64,000 nucleotides of DNA from Symsagittifera roscoffensis (lineage: Eukaryota > Xenacoelomorpha > Acoela > Convolutidae): assembly GCF_963678635.1 (NCBI RefSeq), contig NC_087069.1, forward strand, positions 30,544,776 to 30,608,775, written 5' to 3'. Both the position numbers and the translations under genes were made by a program. Positions 52,298 through 64,000 of this stretch are shown piece after piece. Numbering within the stretch: the stretch's first letter is position 1; the number at the start of each line of letters is the position of its first letter. The notes under the pieces were generated by a model. It worked only from the letters and a program-made list of their open reading frames with translations, was not told the origin of the DNA and made no database searches.

Positions 52298-53058
52298 GCT
52301 ACCAGATAATATATAGATCGAGACATACGGTCACAAAGTACTTTATGGAAGAAAAAACAAACAAGGCAATTAATGAAACACTCTTCAAACGATTGAACAC
52401 TGTTCAGAAAAATTTGTGCGAGATTGAGTTACTAGAGTCAACAGATGAGCACAAAGAACCCATAATTGTCAGATTTTTTCATTCTGCAAAGCTGAGACTG
52501 CTTGAACTTTATTACAATTTTTGTGAAAACTTTTGTGATATCAAAACAACTGAGAAAGAAGAAATGGACAGAGATTTGTTGTATTTAGCTCTTGCTGAGG
52601 AACATTTGTCTGACTGCATTTGTCCGTGAAAAAAAAATGATTGGGAAAATTTGGGAAAAATTAAAAAAAAACGATTTCAGAGATTCATTTAGAGCGGATT
52701 CAAAATCACTTTTTTTCCACAAACAAGTTGTAGCATTAACAATAAACTCAATAAGAGAGAGCCTGGACTGTTTGAAGGAGAATTTAGGTGTACGGAGATG
52801 CTGTGTTTATGTAGCAAGACTTTTTTATGAAATGATTTGTACACTACAAATCAGACAAGTAAATCTTAGCAGCAAAGCAATTGATTTAAAAAAATTCTAG
52901 AGGAGTCCGGTGTTAGTCCTATAAAACAATTCAGGAAAATACGCGACGGAGACATCAACTTGACTTCAACAAACAGAGGATTTAGAACCTTTAATCATAT
53001 GGTTGCTACATACGAGCAAACAAAGAAGGGATTGAGTTACTTTCACCCGAAAAGATAA
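51080..53058 (+). pseudogene. Polinton PolB 3' half (second family)
   Basis: After the same start as copy 1, this copy runs through motif A, motif B (GNSSYGYQIIYRSRHT, about 52280-52325 in frame 52099-52629) and a motif C variant EMDRDLLYLAL, where the usual DTD is DRD. The end is LTSTNRGFRTFNHMVATYEQ at about 52980-53030, stop near 53058. Numerous stops and frameshifts. It differs clearly from the 40945-45184 gene, so it belongs to a second Polinton family. Confidence 0.85.
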
Positions 53059-53580
53059 GTTCAGGACAACAGATTGCAGACAAAACCTTTGAACTTGTAA
53101 ATAACTGATAGTTAATTAGCATTTAATTCAGTATTGCTTAACTAACTGTAAACTTGTAGTAAAATGATTATACGAAGCAGTGATTTAAATACTTCTTCTT
53201 TTGATAATAACTTTTTTCTTGCACATGATTTTTTTCTCGAAGTTTCGTTAGGTTTCAGTTTAGCTTCAGATAGTTTTCTCATAGTTTCAAACATATAAAA
53301 CAAAATTCAAAACATCTAAATTGTAGAAGTTAGCGAAGAAACGCAAATAAAGGTAAAATTGAGCTGCAAAAAAATCGTGGGCCGAAACCTACTATTACAC
53401 TGAAACCCTAGCATTCCATATCTCAATACATTAGGAAACCTATTCCCTATCTTGATACTTAGGAAATCTGTTCCTTATCTTAATACATTGCTTGGAGACC
53501 AGATTCTCTATTCCCTATCTTAATACATGGAGTCCCCACCCACCCCTCCACCCACTCTACCTCACTCTTCTAGTACTCTC
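53059..53580 (-). repeat. Terminal region of a second Polinton family
   Basis: Downstream of PolB, as in the first element, lies a terminus-like sequence. Words attccctatctt (53442, 53510) and ttccttatctt (53471) match the first family's AAGATAGGGAAT words. A C-rich block then ends near ctcttctagtact at about 53578. In reverse this begins AGTACTAGA, close to AGTAGTAGA of the first family. No matching left end is in the window. Confidence 0.65.
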
Positions 53581-55973
53581 CTTTTTTCATATCAAATCTT
53601 TTTTTGTACTCAACTAAAATTGCGGAATAAAGGTTTTTAAATAGTGCTTTCTAATGACGAAATCTTTGCTATATTGTGTTTTCTTGTACCTCGTGTAAGT
53701 TAAACTTAAATTTGTTGCGTTTTTCACATCAAAAGACATTTTCTCTTGTATCCTTTTTTTTCGTGCTGGCTTTTCAATTAGATGGAACATTTTGCCGATA
53801 TGAGGTATCCAATTTTTATAGTGGAGTTAAAAAACTAGTCATCCATTTGCGCCATGAAAGCTTGTGTATCGTCAAATCGTATTTGATTTTCAATTTGTTC
53901 ATGTGAATGTTGATGCGCTGAGTCTGAGAAAAAATTGAAATTTTACAAGCGATCAACTGTAATCTTTATTTTTCATTAAACCTACACGTTTCAGTTCTTT
54001 TTTGCAATCTTCAGGGTGAGGACATAAAAAGCGTTCAAAATTACCCTGGTACTATGATTCGTTTTCTAGACTGCTTTTGTTTCCGCTGGAAACTTGTCAA
54101 AATGAAATTTAAATTAGGAGAGTTTTCCTGTAAATTTCTCTTGCCTACATGTTTTAGCACGGGTTTTGGAGTTAAGTGTTGCAAAATCAATTGTTGCTTC
54201 TTTTGCTTAAGGTTCTAATTCGCATTGAGTCAGTTGATTTTTTCTGTATTTGTGCGATGGTTTTTTTGTCAATTATCTTCGCAATCACATTTTGTTAGTA
54301 GTAGGTCTTGTAGTAATGTTTGTGGAGGTAGGTTCTCGTTAACTGTTGGTTCTAAAAGAGCTAAAAGGTAAGATAATTAAAAATAAGTGTTAAAAGATAC
54401 TTGTGTAAAATAACCCTGATAATTGATTGTAAAAAATTGAGTAACCAATTTTTTTTCGGTATATCTGTCGCATATATCTGGTTGAAGCAGTGGCAGTAGA
54501 GATTTGTGAGTTTATTTAGTTTTAATGTTATTTCAATTTAAAATATTATTTTTTTTGGGATAGTGTTTGGATGTTATGGTCCTGTATATCTTTGTGAAGG
54601 TCCTGTCATTATTAGAAAGGTTGTAGTGCCCAACTGTCAATTCGATTGCAATCTAAATCTGGTCTGAACAATGAAGGAGGTGCTTAAATTGATCCAATTG
54701 AATCATAATGGTTCATTGGTGTTTTGCGATTCTTGATATCTAGTATTTAGGTTTTGTTGTAAATATGTTGCTAAAGTGTTTAGTGTCCATAAACTTGTTA
54801 TAGAGGATGTTGGAGAGTTTTTCTGGTTTTCGGGTTTTGGAGTTAAGTGTTTCAATATCAACTGTTGCTTCTTTTGCTTAAGGTTCTGATTCGCATTGAG
54901 TCAGTTGAATTTTTCTGTATTTGTGCGATGGTTTTTTTGTCAATTATATTCGCAATCACATTTTGTATGTAGTAGGTTTTGTAGTAATGTTCGTGGAGGT
55001 AGATTCTCGTTAAATGTTGGTTCTAAAAGAGATAAGAGGTAAGATAATTAAAAATAAGTGTTAAAAGATACTTGTGTAAAATAACCCTGAAAATTGATTG
55101 TAAGAAATTAAGTAACCATTTTTTTTCGGGTTATCTGCCGTATAAATCTGGTTGAGACAGTGGTAGTAGAGATTTGTGAGTTTATTTAGTTTTAATGTTA
55201 TTTCGAATTTAAAAATTTAATTTTTTTCGGGATAGTGTTTGGATGTTATGGTCCTGTATATCTTTGTGAAGATCCTGTCATTATTAGAAAGGTTGTAGTG
55301 CCCAACTGTCAATTGAGGATGTTGGAGAGTTTTTCTGGTAAAGCTGATGATGTCGTACCGGATGAGACGCGCATTGGGTCGTTTACTATGTTTGATTCGA
55401 TTCACCGTGTGGGTTTTTGAGTGCAACCAATACGGAAATTTGTGGGAATTTATCGGAATTTAAACGGTTTTTCTCGTTTTTTTTTTCAGAAGTTGGGGTT
55501 GATCCTAATTAGTCTACTGGTTGTAGTGTTGTATATTGTGGTGAATTAATAATCGTAGTTGTGGGGGTATTAACGATATTGCTTGTTTTCGTGTTCACAA
55601 AATTGATGGTTCGGATATTAAACTAATGTCAAACTGAACTCCTGGGTCTCAATGTTGGTGTGGGTGAATGATTTGTCTTTCGACTGTTGTTCCCTGTGAT
55701 TAGGCTTGACTATGATGTCTTGCTCTGCTCAAGTCTTGAGGAAGTGTTGGCTAAATGTTGTACGTTAGTTCGTTTTTTAATTCACTGAATGATGCGTTTG
55801 ATGTGCTGGTGTCAATGATTCTGATATTGGTGCATGCATGTCGGCCTGCATAAATGCAGAGGTTTTAGGCATAAAAAACTCATGTAGGTTTTTCATAATT
55901 GGTTGGTAGTCAATTTCGGTTCAAAATTGTTTTTAACCTAATTAACTTTTCGAAAAATAGAAAATATGCATAA
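53581..55973. other. Non-coding flank carried in unit A
   Basis: AT-rich sequence beyond the second Polinton end. Apart from the inner duplication (54161-55500) and a short open stretch at 55235-55420 judged non-coding, I see nothing. Confidence 0.5.
54161..55500. repeat. Inner tandem duplication, period about 671 bp
   Basis: Sequence from gggttttggagttaagtgtt (54161) recurs from 54832. The first unit has about 155 bp extra before gaggatgttggagag. Unit B (from about 58632) has only one copy. Confidence 0.8.
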
Positions 55974-57527
55974 AATTCAAGACTAGACATAACCGATCTC
56001 GCAATTTGAGATAATGGTCATGTCCTATTACCAAGAAAAAACACCAGAATGCAGAATTGGGAGCTTCCACACAACTGAAAATCAATAGAAAATTGACTGT
56101 TTCAATTTAGATGGATATTGCAGTAACTAAAAAACGGTGTTTGAAGCTATCGGATGCTCTTACAACTTCTGTCCCTACCAGGAGACTCGCCACTCACTGA
56201 GGAATAAAGATATAGAGAGAGGAAACAAAAGGAGAGAGATGGATGACTTGAGACGTGAGTGTATTCGCAAAAGAGGATATAAAATCGAAGAGATATAGGA
56301 ATGTGAGTGGGTGCAAAGCTTTAAAACGAACAAAAAAATTAAGAATCATAACCAACCCATCTTTCCCTACAAATACCCTTCTCTACTGATTAATTATTGG
56401 AAAAAAAAAGATCGATCCGTGTATGGCTTTATTCAGTGTGACTTAGTTGTTCCAGATGAACTGAAAGCAAAATTCCACAATTTTTTTCCAGTTTTCAGAA
56501 ACACTGAAGTTGGATTAGATTCTATCGGGGAATATGTTCAAAATTATGCCAAAATTATCTTCTTAAACTTCCCCAGCGAATGCTAATATCTAGTTTCAAA
56601 TTAGAAAATGGCTCTATTATTACTCCTCTCTTCATTTCTGTATGGATTTTGGCTCACAGTGTACAAAAGTTTATCGCTCTGTACAGTATTCCCCTCGAGA
56701 TTGCTTCAACAATTCTGTCCAGTCAAGTTGTTGATGCTACAAGTGAAGTTAATGAGAACCCTTTATCAATAGTTGCAGCAGAGACTATGAAACTTTTAGG
56801 TAATTCATCATACGGCTACCAGATAATATATAGATCGAGACATACGATCACAAAGTACTTAATGGAAGAAAAAACACACAAGGCAATTAATGAAACACTC
56901 TTCAAACGATTGAACACTGTTCAGAAAAATTTGTGCGAGATTGAGTTACTAAAGTCAACAATTGAGCACAGAGAACCCATAATTGTCGGATTTTTTCATT
57001 CTGCAAAGCTGAGAGTGCTTGAACTTTATTACAATTTTTGACACAGATTTGTTGTATTTAGCTCTTGCTGAGGAACATTTGTATGACTGCATTTGTCCGG
57101 AGAAAAAAAATGATTGGGGAAATGTGGGAAAAATTGAAAAAAAATGATTTCAGAGATTCATTTAGAGCGGATTCAAAATCATTTTTTTCCACAAACATGT
57201 TGTAGCATTAACAAGAAACACAATAAGAGAGAGCCTGGACTGTTTAAAAGAGAATTTAGGTGTACGGAGATGCTGTGTTTATGTAGCATGACTTACTATA
57301 ATTTGACTTATACACTACAAATCAGACAAGTAAAACTTAGCAGCAAAGCAATCGAATAAAAAAATTCTACAGGAATCCGGTGTTAGTCCTATGAAAAAAT
57401 ACAGGAAAATACGCGACGGAGAAATCAACTTGATTTCAACAAACAGGGGATTTAGAACCATTAATCATATGCTTGCTACATACGAGCAAACAAAGAAGGG
57501 ATTGAGTTACTTTTACCCGAAAAGATA
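55974..57527 (+). pseudogene. Polinton PolB 3' half, third copy
   Basis: Begins just after motif A (unit B start). Contains PDELKAKFHNFFPVF, motif B GNSSYGYQIIYRSRHT (frame 56580-57041), a motif C region with DTDLLYLAL in a shifted frame, and the C-terminal STNRGFRT block near 57440. Stops and frameshifts throughout. Here motif C keeps the DTD that unit A has lost. Confidence 0.85.
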
Positions 57528-58050
57528 AGTTCAGGACAACAGATTGCAGACAAAACCTTTGAACTTGTAAATAACTGATAGTTAATTAGCATTTAATTCA
57601 GTATTGCTTAACTAACTGTAAACTTGTAGTAAAATGATTATACGAAGCAGTTATTTAAATACTTCTTCTTTTGATAATAATTTTCTTCTTGCACATGATT
57701 TTTTTCTCGAAGTTTCGTTAGGTTTCAGTTTAGCTTCAGATAATTTTCTCATAGTTTCAAACATATAAAACAATATTCAAAACATCTAAATTGTAGGAGT
57801 TAGCGAAGAAACGCAAATAAAGGTAAAATTGAGCTGCAAAAAAATCGTGGGCCGAAACCTACTATTACACTGAAACCCTAGCATTCCATATCTCAATACA
57901 TTAGGAAACCTATTCCCTATCTTGATACTTAGGAAATCTGTTCCTTATCTTAATACATTGCTTGGAGACCAGATTCTCTATTCCCTATCTTAATACATGG
58001 AGTCCCCACCCACCCCCTCCCCCACTCTCCCTCACTCTTCTATTACTCTC
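57528..58050 (-). repeat. Second copy of the second-family Polinton terminus
   Basis: Repeats 53059-53580, including attccctatctt words and the C-rich end near 58000-58045. Confidence 0.65.
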
Positions 58051-60441
58051 TTTTTTTCATATCAAATCTTTTTTCGTACTCAACTAAAATTCCGGAAAAA
58101 TGGTTTTTAAATAGTGCTTTCAAATGACGAAATCTTTGCTATATTGTGTTTTCTTGTACCTCGTGTAAGTTAAACTTAAATTTGCTGCCTTTTCACATCA
58201 AAAACATTTTTTCTTGTATCCTGTGTTTTTTGTGCTGGCTTTTCAATTAGATGTATCACTTTGCCGATATGAGGTATACAATTTTTATTGTGGAGATAAA
58301 AAATCTAGTCATCCATTTGCGCCATGAAAAGTTGTGTATCGTCAAAACGAACTTGACGTTCAATTTGTTCATATGAATGTTGATGCGCTGAGTCTGAGAA
58401 AAAAATGAAATTTTACAAGCGTTCAACTGTAATCTTTATTTTTCATTAAACCTACACGTTTCAGTTCTTTTTTGCAATCTTCAGGGTGAGGGCATAAAAA
58501 GCGTTCAAAATTACCCTGGTACTATGATTCGTTTACTAGACTGCTTTTGTTTCCGCTGGAAACTTGTCAACAATGAAATTTAATTGAGGAGAGTTTTCCT
58601 GTAAATTTCTTTTGCCTACAGGTTTTAGCACGGGTTTTGGAGTTAAGTGTTGCAATATCAGTTGTTGCTTCTTTTGTTTAAGGTTCTGATTCGCATTGAG
58701 TCAGCTGAATTTTTCTACATTTGTGCGACGGTTTTTTTTGTCAATTATCTTCGCAATGTTATTTTGTTAGCAGTAGGTCTTGTAGTAATGTTCATGGAGG
58801 TAGATTCTCGTTAAATGTTGGTGCTAAAAGAGATAAGAGGTAAGATAATTAAAAATAAGTGTTAAAAGATACTTATGTAAGATAACCCTGAAAATTGATT
58901 GTCAGAAATTAAGTAACCAATTTTTTTTCCGGTATATCTGCCGTATATATCTGGTTGAAACAGTGGTAGTAGAGATTTGTGAGTTTATTTAGTTTTAGTG
59001 TTATTTCGAATTTAAAAATTTAATTTTTTTGGGATAGTGTTTGGATGTTATGGTCCTGTATACAGGATCTTTGTGAAGATCCTGTCATTATTAGAAAGGT
59101 TATAGTGCCCAACTGTCAATTGAGGTTGTTGGAGAGTTTTTTTGGTAAAGCTGATGATGTCGTACCGGATGAGACGCGCATTGGGTCGCTTACTATGTTT
59201 GATTCGATTCACCGTGTGGGTTTTTGAGTGCAAACAATACGGAAATTTGTGGGAATTTATCGGAATTTAAACGGTTTTTCTCGTTTTTTTTTCAGAAGTT
59301 GGGTTGATCCTAATTAGTCTACTGGTTGTAGTGTTGTATATTGTGGTGAATTTATAATCGGAGTTGTGGGGGTATTAACTATATTGCTTGTTTTCGGGTT
59401 GACAAAATTGATGGTTCGGATATTAAACTAATTTCAAACTGAACTCCTCGGTCTCAATGTTGGTGTGGGTGAATGATTTGTCTTTCGACTGTTGTTACTT
59501 GTGATTAGCCTTGACTATGATGTCGTGCTCTGCTCAAGTCTTGAGGATGTTTTGGCTAAATGTTGTACGTTAGTTCGTTTTTTAGTTCATTGATTGATGC
59601 GTTTGATGTGCTGGTGTCAATGGTTCTGATATTGGTGCATGTCGGCCTGCATAAATTCAGGGGTTCTCGACATAAAAAACTCATGTAGGTTTTTCAAAAT
59701 TGGTTGATAGTCAATTTCGGTTAAAAATTGTTTGTAACCTAATTAACTTTTCAAAAAATAGAAAATGGATAAGTGTTATGGTTCATAAAAAATATTGAGG
59801 AGGAGTTGCTATAGAAATGGTATCTTGACGGTGTGACAGGTTTTAGTGTTTTCATTTTTCTTTAGATCGGCCATGGACTTCTGCTTTTTTCAAAGTTTTC
59901 GATTGTTCAATAAGGACTTTGTTATCTTGTCTTGGTTGGTTGCGAAGTCGAGATGATTGGAGTTGTATGGTTTTTCTTTTGTTCCTGAAGGAAATATTTC
60001 TTCATGTAGTTCACGGTTTGCTCTTTGGACTAAACAATTTTGTTGTCGTTATCTGGTGGCAACTCATCAGTCTGATGTCCAGTGATTGAATATTACTGTG
60101 TTAGTTATCGAAGAGCGTACGTTTTTGGATGATATGGCAAGAGGTCTTTTTATGTTGTACAATTTCTTGTTTTTTGATCATTTAGTGTTTAAGTTAAGTC
60201 TGTTGGTTAGTCAAAAACTTGATACCTATCTTTTTTTAGTGATCCTGAGTTTTCCTATATTTTTTTGTGTATTGTGAAAATCGGAACAATAATAAATGTT
60301 CCAGTTTATAAATCTGAAGCTGTTGTGAAACGTGATTTTATATTCAGTTTCTGATTTGAATCTTTTTGGTTTTTACCTCTTTTTAAGATCCATTCCGTAT
60401 AAGTATCAAAGGCTAATTTTAAAATTTGTGGTTGTTAGAAA
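58051..60441. other. AT-rich non-coding sequence up to the assembly gap
   Basis: The first part (to 59766) duplicates 53581-55973. The rest has one short open stretch (60086-60277) that is hydrophobic and unconvincing. No gene supported. Confidence 0.5.
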
Positions 60442-60641
60442 NNNNNNNNNNNNNNNNNNNNNNNNNNNNNNNNNNNNNNNNNNNNNNNNNNNNNNNNNNN
60501 NNNNNNNNNNNNNNNNNNNNNNNNNNNNNNNNNNNNNNNNNNNNNNNNNNNNNNNNNNNNNNNNNNNNNNNNNNNNNNNNNNNNNNNNNNNNNNNNNNNN
60601 NNNNNNNNNNNNNNNNNNNNNNNNNNNNNNNNNNNNNNNNN
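60442..60641. other. Assembly gap, 200 N
   Basis: Exactly 200 undetermined bases, a conventional placeholder length. Sequence on both sides is similar AT-rich DNA, so a repeat may have collapsed here. Confidence 0.99.
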
Positions 60642-61800
60642 TGACAATGCAATGAGTCAAACGTTTTTGAAAATTTCTACGTGAACGTTTCCAATCTGAT
60701 TTGGTTTCTATTGGTAAAATGAAAACCGTTTTTGAGCTGCTTCGTCGAGTGTGGTGTGTATCAAAACTATGCGTCTATGAACACGTTTCTGTTATGGGGG
60801 TGTATGCTTATAAGTTTTGGGCCTAATTTTGAAATCGAATTTGCTGTAACAGCGTTCAAGTGGTTTTCAACTGGGTATTCAAAGTATGTTCCTGTGAAGA
60901 CCATTAGTCGTTTGTTTGATGTGTTTTACATGAGCTATTATTGTTTTGAGAATTCTTATTTGGTAAAAATTGGCCGTTTTCATGTTTTCGTTGAAATTTT
61001 TATTTGGTTCTTCGTATTTTTATGGTTAATGTTTTCATCCTGTTAAGTTGCCCTGCAACCAGCGATGCTGTGTCGCTTGTCCGTACTGTATAAAAGAAAT
61101 ATAACGTTTTTTAGGAGTGTTTTCTTTTAAAATTTGGATTTTTTGTATATGTTAGGTATTTGTGTAGTTATTTCTGCTATTTCCCCAAATGAGTTTTGTA
61201 TGTTTTTCCTACGAGAGAGGTTTTTGTTTGAAAACAAAAATCGTATGATAAATTTTAATAGTGTGGTTCTTCTAGTTTTATTTCGACTTCTACTTGTTCC
61301 AGTTTGTCTACCAGTTTTTAAATTTTTGTTGGGTTCACTGACTGATGGCAGATCTGATGTTCTTTTCTCTTTTAAATTGTGATGTTTAACTTATCATAAA
61401 AACTCTGGTCATTTTCAAGTTTTAGTAGTGATGTGCTTTCAACTTTTGTTTTTCAAGTTTTTTTGTTCCGTTTGTTAGTCTGCGGATTTCAATACCATAA
61501 ACTCTTTGATAATGCAGTGAGTCAAACATTTTTCCAATTCGATTTGCTTTCTATTGGTAAAAAAGAAAACCATTTTTGAGCTGCTCCGTCGAGTGTTGTG
61601 TGTATCAAAACAAGGCGTCTGTGGGTCCAATTCTATTAGATGCGTGCGTTTATAAGCTCTGGGCCTTTTTTGAAATCAAAGTTGCTGTAACAGCGTTTAA
61701 GTGGTTTTCAACTGAGTATTCAGAGTCTTTTCCTGTAAAATCTATCAGTCATTTGTTTAATGTGATGGATGAGAATTTACTCGAGAGCTTATAATATTTG
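60642..61800. repeat. Diverged direct repeat, period about 870 bp
   Basis: A segment of about 300 bp starting at 60642 (aatgcaatgagtcaaac) recurs from about 61511 (aatgcagtgagtcaaac). Shared blocks include gagctgct-cgtcgagtg, gtgtatcaaaac and gctgtaacagcgtt-aagtggttttcaact. Short frames at 60732-61046 and 61576-61794 share VTAFKWFST but differ with frameshifts, so I do not call them genes. Confidence 0.7.
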
Positions 61801-64000
61801 GAGTTTGTGCTGAGATTATTTAATTGTGCTCGAGAGATTGCAATTGTTTTACTTGAGTCGAGTTTGCTATGGGGTTAATGATGTTATAGTTTGCAACAAA
61901 ATTCCAGTTAAAAGTTGCAAAACAGTTTCCATTTTCATTTTTTAGTCTACTAAAAGAACGTTTTGTGGTAATCGATTTTTGTATTTGGTTATCCATGTTT
62001 GAGTAATTAGGAAAAATAAGTATTTTAGCTGTTGATTGTAGTTTTGATACTGGAAGCAGGTTGCTGTACTTTTTATGTGACTATAAAATTTGTTCGATAA
62101 ATAGGCGAGCTACTTTCGTGTTTTATTACTCGTTTTGTTGTAACTAATCCTTCGTGGGTAAAATGCGATGATGTTTTCTCATGTATGCTTAAAAGTTGAG
62201 TTTAGATTATTCTCAGCATTGACAGAATTCAATGGTCAATGCTGGTTTCGTTAACAATTGTTTTCTCTCTAAATCTGCGTTTTCTTGTTAATGATGATGT
62301 GTTTCTGTAATATTTTGTTGTTCATTGGTTTGATTGTTTTTATTGTTTATTTGATGTTGGAGTTTCACAAGATTGCGTATGGTTGTTGAATCAGATTCTG
62401 GAATTGCGTTTTGTTTTCTGGAAAAACACTTTTTTTAAGGGTTTATTGTCGTTACCAGAAAAAATGGTTTTCCTCTAGAAGCAAGGATTCTTCACCAAAG
62501 TAACAAAATTTAAATTTTTAACTCATGCATTGTATTTTTGTAGGATTTAATGATTTTATGAGTTTGAAATAAAAGTTTTCTTAAGAAACTTTACGGCAGA
62601 TTTTAAATTTTCAGGTAGGTAAACGATAGTGTCGAAGTTTTGCTGTCTTGTTATTTAAGTATAATTTTAGCTATTGTGTATTATTCAAAAATTATTGCTC
62701 ATAAAATAAAATTTACGGCTCTATTTCATAATGCAATTCAAATGAAATTTTAAAAAAACTTTATTACGAGGCCAAACTGTGCACTGGTTAGGAGGACAAT
62801 TTTGTGTCTGTATGTTCCTGGATTCCAGAGACAAGTATTTATACCTGCTAAAGATTTGTCGGAACGATCAAAGACATTGAAAGAACAAAAGAAGAACAAA
62901 GGGAGCGTCCTTGTTGCGGAATCCGCTTACAATGCACAAAATGCACAATTTGGCCTCGTAATGTTATGCATAATTAGGTCTTCGACTTTATTTTTGGCTC
63001 GGCATGATTAGACTTATTGAGAGGTGGAAATAAGCTAAGCCGAGTATCAACTCGTTTTGATTAGTTTTTTTTTAACTAAGTTAGTATCAAGGCTCCTCGA
63101 GACTCGTTGGTCGCACCAGATGAGTTTTGGTCTGGGTTGGCCTTAGAAAAATCTCGGATAAGGTACACCGTCTGTTCGTCACGCTATCTTATTTTTGGCT
63201 GGATAGATTAGTGAAACTTCTAAGCTGCTACATTCAAAACGGGAGTTGACTTCAAAGGAAAAAAACTTCCTTGTAGTTAGCAGTAATTTTCTTAGCAGAT
63301 ACCAAACGTTTGAAGGATAGATGCACAAAATATCTACATCTCCATTTCTTTTATCTACAGAATCAGCCCAACGAAAGTAGCCAATCAATTATTTTGTCCT
63401 AGATTTTTGTGGAAAAATTTTTCAATGATGTAATACTTTTCAATAATGTAATAATAATTTTAATTTTCTGAATTTTCTGTAATTACTCCGTGTAATTTTG
63501 GCAGTCTTAAGATCTACTACCTCTTCACTACCTCTAGCGTAGAGAAAAAGTCTGAGACCTTTTTCCTCAAGTATGAAAATCTTTCTTTTCGATCGCAGTG
63601 GTATATGTTAGGCTGCAGGTGTTTTTAAAAACTGATTTTTGTTTTGTTTTTTTTTTATCGCTTTTCTCAGCGGCATGAATCTTATTCTACTTCTGTGGTA
63701 TTATGAGTTTGTGAACAGATGTTGATTTTTGTGTGCTTTCATTATAACATGTAAATAACAAAACGCTGTTTTTTAATTGTATAAACTCAAAAAATGCACT
63801 TTCGTAATATGAAAGATTTGAACGTTGCTTGGACACTGTTGTGGCAAAGAGAATACTAAAACATTATACGCTTTATTGGATTAAAAGTTACTGCTGTTGA
63901 GTTTTTACTTCGATAAAGTGAGATGCTATCGAGTTGTATTTGAGAGATGTTAGCACAACTTGAAGCCTCAATTGCCGATATCGATGATCGGTATTACCGA
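61801..64000. other. AT-rich sequence without recognised genes
   Basis: Only the inverted-repeat element at 62763-62962 stands out. Small open stretches are short and lack protein-like features. Confidence 0.5.
62763..62962. mobile_element. Small inverted-repeat element (MITE-like)
   Basis: 22-bp arms, attacgaggccaaactgtgca at 62763 and its near-perfect reverse complement at 62941-62962, enclose about 156 bp. No target duplication is clear. A non-autonomous DNA transposon is possible. Confidence 0.45.

Larger units (their letters stand above)
51450..55973. repeat. Large tandem duplication, unit A (4.5 kb)
   Basis: Repeats as unit B at 55974-59766. Unit A starts at atatgcat within PolB just after motif A, and includes the second Polinton terminus and about 2.4 kb of flank. 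It overlaps the 2.5-kb repeat. Confidence 0.88.
55974..59766. repeat. Large tandem duplication, unit B (3.8 kb)
   Basis: Direct repeat of 51450-55973 without the inner 671-bp doubling. Divergence is several percent by eye, more than in the 2.5-kb repeat, so this duplication is older. Confidence 0.88.

Noticed and set aside
55235-55420. Open stretch of 61 codons, repeated at 59045-59227, looking like a conserved exon with a T-rich run and AG before it
   Set aside because: The differences I can see between the two copies are all amino-acid changing (V/I, M/L, S/F, F/L) plus an altered start. This is not the pattern of a selected exon; the similarity is explained by the tandem duplication.
60332-60660. 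Open frames across the assembly gap
   Set aside because: They consist mainly of undetermined residues from the 200 N and are artefacts.
1-64000. CRISPR array or bacterial operons
   Set aside because: All direct repeats are transposon-derived, spacing is irregular, and gene content is eukaryotic.
1-64000. tRNA, rRNA or snRNA genes
   Set aside because: No cloverleaf box A/B pairs or rRNA-like blocks were noticed by eye. A tRNAscan-type run would be needed to exclude them.

Overview
This window is an AT-rich stretch of a eukaryotic, almost certainly invertebrate animal, genome. It is built almost entirely of transposable elements nested in and duplicated over one another. No host gene, rRNA or tRNA is recognisable by eye. 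The mix (a Ty3/gypsy-type LTR element, Penelope-like elements with GIY-YIG nucleases and hammerhead motifs, CR1-like and RTE-like LINEs, and Polinton/Maverick elements with protein-primed PolB) fits a cnidarian or another marine invertebrate, but the species cannot be fixed from the sequence.

Region 1 (1-15.35 kb) is GC-richer than the rest. It holds the open 3' part of a giant Ty3/gypsy-like retroelement. Pol (1-5883, open at the window edge) carries protease, RT, RNase H and integrase, plus a C-terminal segment resembling a macro (ADP-ribose-binding) domain. A second, very long frame (6422-15301) follows. It encodes a coiled coil and an SGNH-hydrolase domain, then a single in-frame TGA followed by CTA, then about 2,390 more open codons that begin with a second SGNH-like segment. 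The absence of a nearby ATG after the TGA and its CTA context suggest either stop-codon readthrough or one fresh nonsense mutation. A polypurine tract follows the last stop. The putative 3' LTR cannot be delimited because the 5' LTR lies outside the window.

Region 2 (15.6-28.05 kb) holds an RTE-like RT fragment, a 5'-truncated Penelope element with a hammerhead-like motif, several CR1-like LINE fragments, and one nearly complete Penelope-like element (21130-25250, minus strand). That element sits inside a LINE RT gene and is flanked by a perfect 13-bp target duplication (catattgaaggac). Its RT carries a complete C4HC3 PHD-type zinc finger inserted between motifs B and C.

Region 3 (28.05-45.86 kb) is a decayed Polinton/Maverick of about 17.8 kb. 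It has terminal inverted repeats (left arm triplicated internally), minus-strand remnants of an adenain-like protease, capsid-like proteins, integrase, a small membrane protein and a packaging ATPase, and a plus-strand PolB pseudogene. The ATPase block is duplicated in tandem. PolB is preceded by TATAAATA and four perfect TGACGTCA sites arranged in about 60-bp repeats, and a CCAAT cluster lies upstream of the minus-strand genes. No major capsid gene was recognised.

Region 4 (45.87-59.77 kb) is a rearranged block. A LINE ORF1/endonuclease fragment is followed by a chimera of 5'-truncated Penelope and Polinton PolB. This chimera is duplicated as a nearly identical 2.5-kb tandem repeat. A second tandem duplication (about 4.5 and 3.8 kb) carries the 3' half of PolB and the terminus of a second Polinton family. 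Region 5 (59.8-64 kb) is AT-rich and without recognised genes. It has a 200-bp assembly gap, a diverged direct repeat and a small inverted-repeat element.
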